This document shows, in pieces, positions 1 to 5,531 of a DNA stretch of 5,531 nt (positions within the stretch are counted from its first letter, which is position 1; every line of letters starts with the position of its first letter). Under the pieces are notes generated by a model. That model was given only the letters and a program-made list of their open reading frames with translations. It made no database searches and was not told where the DNA came from. The position numbers were made by a program, and so were the translations under genes. Source of the DNA: Acidiferrobacteraceae bacterium (GTDB lineage: Bacteria; Pseudomonadota; Gammaproteobacteria; Arenicellales; UBA868). Where the stretch lies: positions 3,431 to 8,961 of the forward strand of contig PCBE01000096.1 of the NCBI GenBank assembly GCA_002731295.1, read 5' to 3'.

Positions 1-1163
1 GTGTTGTCGATCCTGTAGGCGCGCCAAGCGCTCCAGAACAGTGCACAGAGCAAGCCAACGGTCGCGACGGCGGCCAGCGTAATAACCTGAACATCCTGAG
101 CATCGCGGATATGTTTGACGTTAATCTCATATTTAGCTAGCAGAACAAAAATCACCACTAACGAAACCAAACCCAAAATTGCGGGCCAGTAGGCGCCTTT
201 CTGCCCCGCTTTGAGCCGGTAGCCCGCCATGAACAGCGCGCCTGAGGCACCTATCGCACCAGCCTGATTGACCGTCGCTATACCGGAAATGATCGACCCC
301 AGTACCAGGAAAATGAGTCCCAAAGGGGGCACTAGGATCAGAACCACCTTGATGAGAAACTGCAAATCAAACGAGCCGTCATATCGGACCGCAGGGGCCG
401 ATTTTGGTCGCAGCTGTGCCCAGACGAGAATAAACACCATGTAAAGCGCCACCAGTACCAAACCTGGCACGAACGCTCCCAAAAACATCTCCCCGGCACT
501 GGTCGAGGCTACACCAAATTCCGACGGCATCGATAGCTCACCGGTCGCTTCCTTGAACATCGACTTGCGACCAGTACCCGCCTGGTCCGTAGCACTTGCC
601 AGTTGATCGGCAAGTATGATCAAAACGATTGACGGTGGAATGATCTGCCCCAGGGTGCCCGATGCTGCAATGGTGCCCGTCGCCAGTGGCCGGGAGTAGT
701 TATTGTTCAGCATGGCCGGCAGCGAGATGAGTCCCATCGCCACCACTGTTGCACCCACAATGCCCGTCGTCGCCGCCAGCAACGCGCCGACGAATACGAC
801 CGAAATTCCAAGACCCCCAGGGACCGGGCCAAACAACTGCGCCATTGTCACCAGCAAATCTTCGGCGATCCGGGATCGCTGAAGCATGATACCCATAAAT
901 ATAAACAGTGGAATCGCAATCAGCGTGTCACGTTCAACCTCCCAGTACACGCCACGAAGATTGGTCACGCCAGATGTAAGCCACTCCTGCGGCCCACCTT
1001 GGGCAAAATATGCGCTGGCATCGCCCGCGAAAAAGTACCCAAACGCTGCCGCCACAACGATTGTGATGATGGCTGACCCGGGCAACGCGAAGGCCACTGG
1101 GAAACCAGACCCCAGTGCCCAGGCCATCAAGACAATCAATAAAGCGAGAAAGATAAGTTCCAC
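1..1163 (-). CDS. dctM: TRAP transporter large permease (DctM family), C-terminus cut by window edge
   Basis: This is the large membrane subunit of a TRAP transporter, the channel half that moves solute from the periplasmic receptor into the cell on an ion gradient. Reading the minus strand from a GTG at 1163 gives 387 codons with no stop, running off the left edge. Visible hallmarks are an N-terminal hydrophobic helix followed by FPVAFALPG (residues 21-29), IPLFIFMGIML (84-94), a Gly/Ala-rich stretch around ATTGIVGATVVAMG (131-144), SGTLGQIIPPSIVLII (168-183), FLGAFVPGL (227-235) and ATVNQAGAIGASGAL (296-310, the place of the usual ATPTEA motif). The GTG start lies 15 bases after the dctQ stop, has no clear Shine-Dalgarno, and gives the family-like beginning M-E-L-I-F; translational coupling to dctQ is likely. 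Residues 190-225 form a polar loop longer than in compact DctM proteins, and 325-387 add two hydrophobic segments, so this looks like the longer mannitol/chloroaromatic-type (FcbT3-like) subclass. Family assignment is firm; subclass is from memory. Confidence 0.95.
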   Translation of the reverse strand, partial: MELIFLALLIVLMAWALGSGFPVAFALPGSAIITIVVAAAFGYFFAGDASAYFAQGGPQEWLTSGVTNLRGVYWEVERDTLIAIPLFIFMGIMLQRSRIAEDLLVTMAQLFGPVPGGLGISVVFVGALLAATTGIVGATVVAMGLISLPAMLNNNYSRPLATGTIAASGTLGQIIPPSIVLIILADQLASATDQAGTGRKSMFKEATGELSMPSEFGVASTSAGEMFLGAFVPGLVLVALYMVFILVWAQLRPKSAPAVRYDGSFDLQFLIKVVLILVPPLGLIFLVLGSIISGIATVNQAGAIGASGALFMAGYRLKAGQKGAYWPAILGLVSLVVIFVLLAKYEINVKHIRDAQDVQVITLAAVATVGLLCALFWSAWRAYRIDN

Positions 1164-1178
1164 AGACGTTTGGCCGAT

Positions 1179-2177
1179 CTAGTGTGCGGGTGGCGCTTCG
1201 GGCTGTCGTTTGCCGGGTTCCCCCCGGTAGTCAGCCACAGCGGCGAGGAAATAGCTGACAAACTGAATCGCCATCGTAATCGCAAAAATGGCGAGAAAAG
1301 CTGCCAACAGGTATTTCACATACAAACCATATCCGGACTGAGAGACTTCAAATTTTGCGATGGGCATGTTAATCATCGCCGACTTACTTCCCATGCCAAT
1401 CAAAATAATAGTCCAAGAAAATGATAGGCCGAGAAGAATGGACCCGAACGCATTGACGAGTCCCTTTTTCTTTGATGTAAAATTCGTATAAAAGACATCG
1501 ACCCGAACGTGGCCTTCTTCCAGCAGGGTATAAGCGCTTGCGAACAGGAATAACGCGCCGTACCAGAAACGCACGAGATCACCCATAAAAGCCTGCTCGT
1601 AGGAAAAGACAAATCGCGTAATTACTATGGCAAGCTCCGCCACCACGATGAGCAGACTCAACCAGATAAAGCCCAGAGTACGCGTGAATGCTGCAATCAC
1701 GAGACCCGCGCCCATCAGCGGCATGTGCAAATAAGTGCCACGAAATTGTGGTCGACCTAGCCTTTTGGTCATCTCTTCGCCAACCACTCCAGTCAGCAGG
1801 CCTTCAACACGTAGAAATGAGACCACCATATCGACCAAGCCAATTAATAGGACGGCCCAGAAGAATGCCCGGACCAGGAAAATATTGACATCGGAAATAA
1901 GCGAGCTATCTGCGCGCAAGGTCTGCGCCCGGCTAGACAACACATAGATCACCGCCGCCGCAAATCCGGCAAAGTAAGCCGCGAGCTGAATCCAAGCCAA
2001 AGGCCCGGTATTTTCTTGTGCCAAGATACCCGCAATACCTGGCCAGTCCCGCGTTGTCACCAGATAGTTATTGGCAAGAAACGCGACCAGAACAGCGATC
2101 ATGCACCAACTGAATACACGGACCCAGAAGGTAGCCACATCACTGATACTTACAGTTGATTCTTGGGCTACGGCCAT
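1179..2177 (-). CDS. dctQ: Enlarged TRAP transporter small permease (DctQ family), 332 aa
   Basis: This is the small membrane subunit of the TRAP transporter, partner of the DctM protein encoded just downstream. The classical DctQ domain is the C-terminal half: a helix ending in RFVF (about 168-191), then the helix with GALFLFASAYTLLEEGHVRVDV (207-228), a helix at about 241-263 and a last one at about 285-313, followed by a charged tail. Typical DctQ proteins have about 150-200 residues and four helices. Here an additional 160 or so N-terminal residues carry about four more hydrophobic segments (roughly 17-39, 59-80, 98-120, 148-165). Within this extension the pattern ISDVxxFxVRxFxW occurs twice, at residues 11-24 and 94-107, so the extension looks like a tandem duplicate of a two-helix unit. 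The ATG at 2177 has only a weak ribosome-binding match (CTGGTG). The gene lies 69 bases after dctP, with a hairpin in between, and 15 bases before dctM. No signal peptide is expected. Large DctQ proteins occur in the FcbT2-like group, which fits the long DctM. Confidence 0.93.
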   Translation of the reverse strand: MAVAQESTVSISDVATFWVRVFSWCMIAVLVAFLANNYLVTTRDWPGIAGILAQENTGPLAWIQLAAYFAGFAAAVIYVLSSRAQTLRADSSLISDVNIFLVRAFFWAVLLIGLVDMVVSFLRVEGLLTGVVGEEMTKRLGRPQFRGTYLHMPLMGAGLVIAAFTRTLGFIWLSLLIVVAELAIVITRFVFSYEQAFMGDLVRFWYGALFLFASAYTLLEEGHVRVDVFYTNFTSKKKGLVNAFGSILLGLSFSWTIILIGMGSKSAMINMPIAKFEVSQSGYGLYVKYLLAAFLAIFAITMAIQFVSYFLAAVADYRGEPGKRQPEAPPAH

Positions 2178-2197
2178 AACACCAGGCAGAAAGAAGA

Positions 2198-2217
2198 GAC
2201 GGGGCTTGCGCCCCGTC
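2198..2217 (-). terminator. GNRA-capped hairpin between dctP and dctQ, attenuator or RNA-stability element
   Basis: On the transcribed (minus) strand, GACGGGGC, loop GCAA, then GCCCCGTC form a perfect 8-bp GC-rich stem with a GNRA tetraloop. It is followed by TCTTCTTTCT, which is T-rich but not a pure T run. It lies in the 69-base gap between the receptor stop and the small-permease start. Binding-protein genes are often followed by such hairpins, which make the receptor more abundant than the permease by partial termination or by protecting the upstream mRNA from 3' decay. The stem is seen directly; the role is inferred, and a complete terminator is unlikely because dctQ and dctM depend on read-through. 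Confidence 0.6.
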
Positions 2218-2246
2218 CCGAACAGATTTGGTTATTCCAGAATCAG

Positions 2247-3341
2247 TTATCCGATTCCAAGAACACGGTTTCGTAACGGAGCGTATGCCGCCTCGGCTTT
2301 GGCCTGCCAGCCGCCAATCTCACGAAGGGTCGCCTGAAAATGATCATTAATTTTCTTGGCCAAGGGGCTGTGATCCCGCACACCTTCATACATTTCTGCG
2401 GAAGCCTCTCCGAAACCTTCGTAAATATCTTCGCCAAACTGTTTTAGCTCAACACCGTGCTCTTCTACCAGTTTGACCAGGTAGGCGCCATTGTTGGCCT
2501 GGCACTCCTCGTATTGCGCCGCATGCTCTTCCATACAGCACGTGGTAATGACAGCCCGTTCCCAGTCAGAGAGGGAACTCCACCATGATTTATTGAAGCA
2601 CATTTCAACGCCGCCGCCTGGCTCATGAAACCCAGGATAGTAGTAGTACTTGGCCGCTTCATAAAACTTCATGAAGTAATCATTGTACGGACCCACCCAT
2701 TCGGTTGCGTCGATGGCACCGGACACCAGATTTTCGTAGATCTGACCACCCGGCAGGGACACCGGTGACGCCCCAAGTAGCGCCATCACGTCGCCACCCA
2801 GACCCGGGATACGCATCTTCAGGCCTTTGAGATCATCGGTCGAATTGATTTCCTTATTGAACCAACCACCCATCTGGGTGCCAGTTGCACCGGCGGGTAA
2901 CGACTTCAGGCCGTAATCGCTATTGAGTTCATCCCAAAGCTCCTGGCCACCCTTGAACTTGATCCACGCGTTCCACTCGATCGTGGTCATACCAAACGGT
3001 ACCGAACAAAAGTAAGCAAACGCAGGGTGCTTGCCTTTCCAATAATAAGCAGCAGAGATAAATGCTTGGGAGTTGCCCGATGCAACTTCATCAAAAACAT
3101 CGAAACCACCCACCCTTTCACCAGAGGCAAAATAGGTGGTGTTGATCCGTCCTTCACTCACCTCTGTGATTCGTGCCGCCAGCCGCTGGGCACTGATACC
3201 AAGACCGGGAAAATCCCGGGGCCAACTCGAGACGATGGTCATTTCCCTTGACGATGCAGCAATGGCCGGAGCGACAACGGTTGCGGTAGCTGCCGCTGTG
3301 CCCGCCACGCCAGCCGTGGTTATAAATTTTCTACGATCCAT
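2247..3341 (-). CDS. dctP: TRAP transporter solute-binding receptor, TakP/FcbT1-like, Tat-exported
   Basis: This is the periplasmic receptor that captures the substrate and delivers it to the DctQM permease. It has 364 residues, a usual length for the family. The N-terminus MDRRKFITTAG carries a twin-arginine motif, followed by an Ala-rich hydrophobic stretch and a likely cleavage site near APAIAAS (25-31), so Tat export is predicted. The mature protein has the DctP fold signatures: a GRINTTYFASGE-type segment (64-75), FDVFDEVASG (80-89), AYYWKGKHPAF (98-108), LKGLKMRIPG (171-180) and GAIDATEWVGPYND (208-221). Gln156, Arg177, Glu214, Trp215 and Glu240 fall at or close to the positions that hold pyruvate and a sodium ion in TakP of Rhodobacter sphaeroides (recalled, not aligned), so a 2-oxo acid, lactate or similar carboxylate is the best guess. 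The ATG at 3341 is decided by the Tat motif and by AGGAGG five bases upstream. It is the first gene of the operon. The exact ligand cannot be read from sequence. Confidence 0.95.
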   Translation of the reverse strand: MDRRKFITTAGVAGTAAATATVVAPAIAASSREMTIVSSWPRDFPGLGISAQRLAARITEVSEGRINTTYFASGERVGGFDVFDEVASGNSQAFISAAYYWKGKHPAFAYFCSVPFGMTTIEWNAWIKFKGGQELWDELNSDYGLKSLPAGATGTQMGGWFNKEINSTDDLKGLKMRIPGLGGDVMALLGASPVSLPGGQIYENLVSGAIDATEWVGPYNDYFMKFYEAAKYYYYPGFHEPGGGVEMCFNKSWWSSLSDWERAVITTCCMEEHAAQYEECQANNGAYLVKLVEEHGVELKQFGEDIYEGFGEASAEMYEGVRDHSPLAKKINDHFQATLREIGGWQAKAEAAYAPLRNRVLGIG

Positions 3342-3346
3342 AATTT

Positions 3347-3352
3347 CCTCCT
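3347..3352 (-). promoter_or_regulatory. Strong ribosome-binding site of dctP
   Basis: The minus strand reads GAGGAGGAAATTATG, giving a perfect AGGAGG core five bases before the ATG at 3341. It is by far the best Shine-Dalgarno in the window: the dctQ, dctM and GGT-family starts have weak matches or none. This fits high synthesis of the periplasmic receptor relative to its permease, and it settles the dctP start. Confidence 0.85.
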
Positions 3353-3467
3353 CATCTTTCAGTTTGCACCTGAATCCGTTTCTAGGTGCTCAGACAGTTT
3401 GTTGCCTATTAGGGAATAGACTAGGGCTCTTCCCATGACGATCACTTTAGCATGTCGAAACAACTTT

Positions 3468-3481
3468 TGGGAGTATTCCCA
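3468..3481. promoter_or_regulatory. Candidate operator dyad TGGGA-N4-TCCCA
   Basis: TGGGAGTATTCCCA is a 5-bp inverted repeat about a 4-base centre, close to the middle of the divergent intergenic region. Two more copies of its half-site lie nearby: AGGGAATA at 3411-3418 and TTCCCAT at 3430-3436. Clustered symmetrical half-sites between divergent transport and enzyme genes are a usual arrangement for a local regulator, but no regulator gene is in the window and chance cannot be excluded. Confidence 0.3.
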
Positions 3482-3491
3482 TAAAGATGCC

Positions 3492-3563
3492 GTGATAAGC
3501 TAAATCCATCTTCTCAACATAACAAGAGACACTACCAAAGATGCAGTACTATCGTGTTATCAC
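3492..3563. repeat. Separated inverted repeat GTGATAA ... TTATCAC upstream of the GGT-family gene
   Basis: GTGATAA at 3492-3498 is the exact reverse complement of TTATCAC at 3557-3563, with 58 bases between. The right arm is itself part of a small dyad, GTGTTATCAC (3554-3563, GTG-N4-CAC). The right arm ends 23 bases before the GGT-family ATG, a position where a bound protein could block or assist transcription. A loop-forming pair of operator half-sites is one reading; a chance seven-base match is the other. Confidence 0.25.
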
Positions 3564-3586
3564 ATCCTACGAATTGACCCTATCCC

Positions 3587-5314
3587 ATGGTTGATTATCG
3601 AGCCCACCGACCGACGATTATGGGCACGACCCACATGGTCTGCGCTGGGCACAATCTGGCCGCGGCAGCAGGTTACCGTATCCTTGAACAAGGCGGTAAC
3701 GCCATTGATGCCGGTGTCGCTGCGGGTATCGCGATCAACGTGGTCCTACCTGAAAACACCAATTTTGGGGGCGTGGCGCCCATCATGGTCTATCTTGCAG
3801 AGACCGATTCTATTGTGACCATCAGTGGTCTGGGTCGCTGGCCGCGCGCCGCATCAGTCGATTATTTCAACCAAGAACACGGTGGAGACCTACCCCTAGG
3901 CATTCTAAGAGCCGTGGTGCCGTCAGCGCCTGATGCCTGGCTGACTGCGCTCGAAAGATACGGCACACTCAGCCTAGAACAAGTCATTACTCCCGCGCTG
4001 GAATTGGCTGAAGAAGGTTTTCCACTTTCACAAGTGGTACAAAACGAGATAGTGAAACAATTCACCACGGGTCCGGTTTGGGAAGCCAACGGCAAGATAT
4101 TCAAGCCAGGGGGGCGCCTGCCGCAAGTGGGTGATCGGATCGTACAATCTGCATTGGCCGATACCTTTAGGCGCCTGATTACTGTTGAGCAACGCGCCAG
4201 AGACTGTGGGCGTTCAGCTGCGATAAGAGCCGCACGAGATTATTTCTATAAGGGCGAACTGGCTCGAGAAATTGCCGCCTTCAGCGAATCCGAAGGTGGC
4301 CTGCTTCGCTACGAAGACCTGAATGATTTTTCAGTTGGGCACGAAGCACCTGTGAGCGGGCAATTCAAGAATTACTCAATCTATACCTGCGGACCATGGT
4401 GTCAGGGGCCTGTCGTGGCACAAGTGCTTCAGATGTTGGCCAATGACAATCTCAAGGAAATGGGCCACAACAGCAGTTCGTACATACACCTCATCTCCGA
4501 GGCGCTGAACGTGGCCTTTTCTGATCGAGAGCATTATTTCGGCGACCCTGACTTTGTCGATGTGCCGATATCGACTCTGCTGTCTTTGGCCTATACCCAA
4601 ACCCGTCGGGCAGAAATCAACCCTGACAAAGCTTTTGGCGAGATGCCCCCACCGGGTGAAACTGAAATTGAACCCCACCACCCAACTCAGTCTCTAGTCG
4701 CTGCACAACCCAACACTGGGGCAACGACCGACACCAGCTATACCTGTACCGTCGATAGATGGGGCAACGCGTTTTCAGCAACGCCCAGTGATCAGAACAC
4801 ACCCAACCCGATTATTCCCGAACTTGGTTTCAGTCTCTCATGCAGGGGCTATCAAAGCTGGCTCGACCCTGCTCACGCTTCAAGTCTAGAGCCCTGGAAA
4901 CGACCCCGACTGACGCCCAATCCGGCCATTGCACTCAAAGATGGAAAGCTCTTCATGCCCTTTGGCTGCCCGGGTGGAGATGCTCAGTGTCAGGCCATGG
5001 TGCAGGTGTTTCTTAATATCGTCGAATTTGGGATGGCGCCACAGGTCGCCGTCGAACAACCTCGATTTGCCACATGGAACTTTCCGAATTCGTTCTGGCC
5101 GCACGAATACCTGCCAGGCCGACTTAGCCTCGAAAGTCGTCTGGACCCAGAGTTGATTGAACAGCTCAAACAACTTGGTCACGACGTCGTGCTTTCCGAA
5201 GACTGGGATTCAATGTACATGGGTGTTATGGGCGCCATCACTGTGGATACGGATACCGGCCTAATTCGTGCAGGTGCTGACCCGCGCCGGGATACCTATG
5301 CGATCGGTCGGTAA
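3587..5314 (+). CDS. Gamma-glutamyltransferase-family Ntn-hydrolase, divergent substrate site
   Basis: This protein belongs to the gamma-glutamyltransferase (GGT) family, which splits autocatalytically into two chains; the new N-terminal Thr attacks gamma-glutamyl or related amide bonds. It has 575 residues, normal for the family. The N-terminal AGH-x-LAAAAGYRILEQGGNAIDAGVAAG signature (20-46) is clear. DTSYTCTVD (382-390) marks the likely cleavage and nucleophile site, with Thr383 starting a 193-residue small chain. GNAFSATPS (393-401), KRPRLTPNPA (438-447) and CPGGD (461-465, oxyanion glycines) follow, and the C-terminus has the conserved GADPRRDTYAIG. Unlike glutathione-active GGTs, the RExAP-type substrate Arg region reads GLGRWPRAA (81-89), the Asp of the lid motif is absent (GFSLSCRGYQSW, 414-425) and VPGxVxG is VPSAPDAW (111-118). 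I see no signal peptide, so a cytosolic enzyme is likely. The ATG at 3587 has no Shine-Dalgarno; an in-frame stop at 3575 prevents a longer protein, and the next in-frame ATG is at 3620. It could be a non-glutathione amidase or acylase of the YwrD-like kind. The family is certain, the substrate unknown. Confidence 0.93.
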   Translation: MVDYRAHRPTIMGTTHMVCAGHNLAAAAGYRILEQGGNAIDAGVAAGIAINVVLPENTNFGGVAPIMVYLAETDSIVTISGLGRWPRAASVDYFNQEHGGDLPLGILRAVVPSAPDAWLTALERYGTLSLEQVITPALELAEEGFPLSQVVQNEIVKQFTTGPVWEANGKIFKPGGRLPQVGDRIVQSALADTFRRLITVEQRARDCGRSAAIRAARDYFYKGELAREIAAFSESEGGLLRYEDLNDFSVGHEAPVSGQFKNYSIYTCGPWCQGPVVAQVLQMLANDNLKEMGHNSSSYIHLISEALNVAFSDREHYFGDPDFVDVPISTLLSLAYTQTRRAEINPDKAFGEMPPPGETEIEPHHPTQSLVAAQPNTGATTDTSYTCTVDRWGNAFSATPSDQNTPNPIIPELGFSLSCRGYQSWLDPAHASSLEPWKRPRLTPNPAIALKDGKLFMPFGCPGGDAQCQAMVQVFLNIVEFGMAPQVAVEQPRFATWNFPNSFWPHEYLPGRLSLESRLDPELIEQLKQLGHDVVLSEDWDSMYMGVMGAITVDTDTGLIRAGADPRRDTYAIGR

Positions 5315-5330
5315 ATCGAGCAGCGCCTAA

Positions 5331-5531
5331 TCAAGGCTCCAGAGGTGCCTGCAACGTTGCACCGGGTACCCTGATACCACCACGGGGTTGTCCCGGCTCG
5401 ATTGTTCCGTAACGCGCTTCAAAATCAGCAGGCAACGAACGACCATCTGCGGCTGACAGCCAGAGCCTTAGAAGATGTCTCCTTCGTTCCGGTTCGGGCC
5501 AGTCTTCGTAGCTGGTTCGGGCATGTAGTAT
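5331..5531 (-). CDS. C-terminal end of a TauD/TfdA-type Fe(II)/2-oxoglutarate dioxygenase
   Basis: Only the last 66 codons and a TGA (5333-5331) are inside the window; the N-terminus and most of the catalytic domain lie to the right. The readable part begins ILHARTSYEDWPEPERRRHL and continues LRLWLS, then a tail with LPADFEARYG and EPGQPRGGI. This matches my recollection of the C-terminal block of TauD/TfdA-family oxygenases, where HxRTxxxD..PEPERxRHLLRLWL is common. The His of LHART (codon 5525-5523) would be the last metal ligand of the HxD...H triad, and an Arg of the RRRHLLRLW block would bind the 2-oxoglutarate carboxylate. These enzymes hydroxylate or oxidatively cleave small organic acids, sulfonates or amino-acid-like substrates; the tail does not tell which. 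It converges on the GGT-family gene with a 16-base gap. The family call rests on a short stretch, but that stretch is distinctive. Confidence 0.8.
   Translation of the reverse strand: MLHARTSYEDWPEPERRRHLLRLWLSAADGRSLPADFEARYGTIEPGQPRGGIRVPGATLQAPLEP

Larger units (their letters stand above)
3342..3586. promoter_or_regulatory. Divergent intergenic region holding promoters of the TRAP operon and the GGT-family gene
   Basis: This 245-base stretch separates two divergently transcribed units, so promoters for both should lie in it. It is visibly more AT-rich than the flanking genes. I see no convincing -35/-10 pair for a housekeeping promoter in either direction and no sigma-54-type GG/GC element that I would defend. 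It contains several dyads, listed separately, and repeated GGGAA/TTCCC half-sites (3412-3416, 3430-3434, 3476-3480), which may be regulator contacts. No credible small gene is present in it. Confidence 0.6.

Noticed and set aside
886..1182. 98-codon open frame on the plus strand, opposite the start of dctM
   Set aside because: It lies antisense to a clear DctM coding frame, has no ribosome-binding site and a low-complexity composition that mirrors the membrane-protein codons opposite.
3136..3438. 100-codon plus-strand open frame opposite the dctP signal sequence
   Set aside because: The Ala-rich part is the mirror of the Tat signal peptide codons; no recognisable protein and it is antisense to a certain gene.
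3467..3500. TTGGGA as a -35 box with a downstream TGATAA as -10 for the GGT-family gene
   Set aside because: The spacing is about 20 bases, outside the usual 16-18, and both hexamers match consensus poorly.
4376..4681. 101-codon minus-strand open frame inside the GGT-family gene
   Set aside because: It is antisense to a continuous, family-conserved coding region and has no start signal or recognisable motif.
5315..5340. Possible bidirectional terminator between the two convergent genes
   Set aside because: Only a 4-bp GCCT/AGGC stem around AATCA is present, with no T tract in either direction; too weak to call.
5350..5361. Perfect 12-base palindrome TGCAACGTTGCA, with GGGTACCC at 5364-5371 close by
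   Set aside because: Both lie inside the C-terminal codons of the dioxygenase, are not followed by a T run and have no neighbour sites; coincidence within coding sequence is the simpler reading.

Overview
The window comes from a bacterium, most likely a free-living, probably aquatic proteobacterium. The reasons are a Tat-exported TRAP-type solute receptor, a TRAP permease pair, a TauD/TfdA-type oxygenase tail and moderate base composition. That origin is inferred from gene content only; the sequence has no rRNA or other taxonomic marker.

Layout. From 1 to 3341 the minus strand carries a three-gene tripartite ATP-independent periplasmic (TRAP) transporter operon. In transcription order it holds the solute receptor (dctP/takP-like, 3341 to 2247), an enlarged small permease (dctQ-like, 2177 to 1179) and the large permease (dctM-like, 1163 running off the left edge, C-terminus missing). 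A 69-base gap between receptor and small permease holds a strong GNRA-capped hairpin. The two permease genes are 15 bases apart. A divergent intergenic region (3342-3586) separates this operon from a plus-strand gene for a divergent gamma-glutamyltransferase-family protein (3587-5314). Converging on it from the right, 16 bases away, is the 3' end of a minus-strand TauD/TfdA-type iron/2-oxoglutarate dioxygenase gene (5331-5531, N-terminus outside the window).

How the genes may work together. The receptor keeps the residues that hold a 2-oxo-acid or related carboxylate plus a metal ion in the TakP family, so the transporter probably imports a small organic carboxylate using an ion gradient. The divergently transcribed Ntn-hydrolase keeps its nucleophilic Thr and glycine oxyanion elements but lacks the usual glutathione-recognition residues and an export signal. 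It is therefore more likely a cytosolic amidase or acyl-transfer enzyme for a non-glutathione substrate. With the dioxygenase, the set looks like a small uptake-and-catabolism cluster for an organic acid or amide-linked compound. The substrate cannot be deduced from the sequence.

The points most worth a second look are the small permease, about twice the usual size with a visible internal repeat in its extra N-terminal half, and the altered substrate pocket of the gamma-glutamyltransferase-like protein. I saw no mobile element, CRISPR array, tRNA, rRNA or phage gene.
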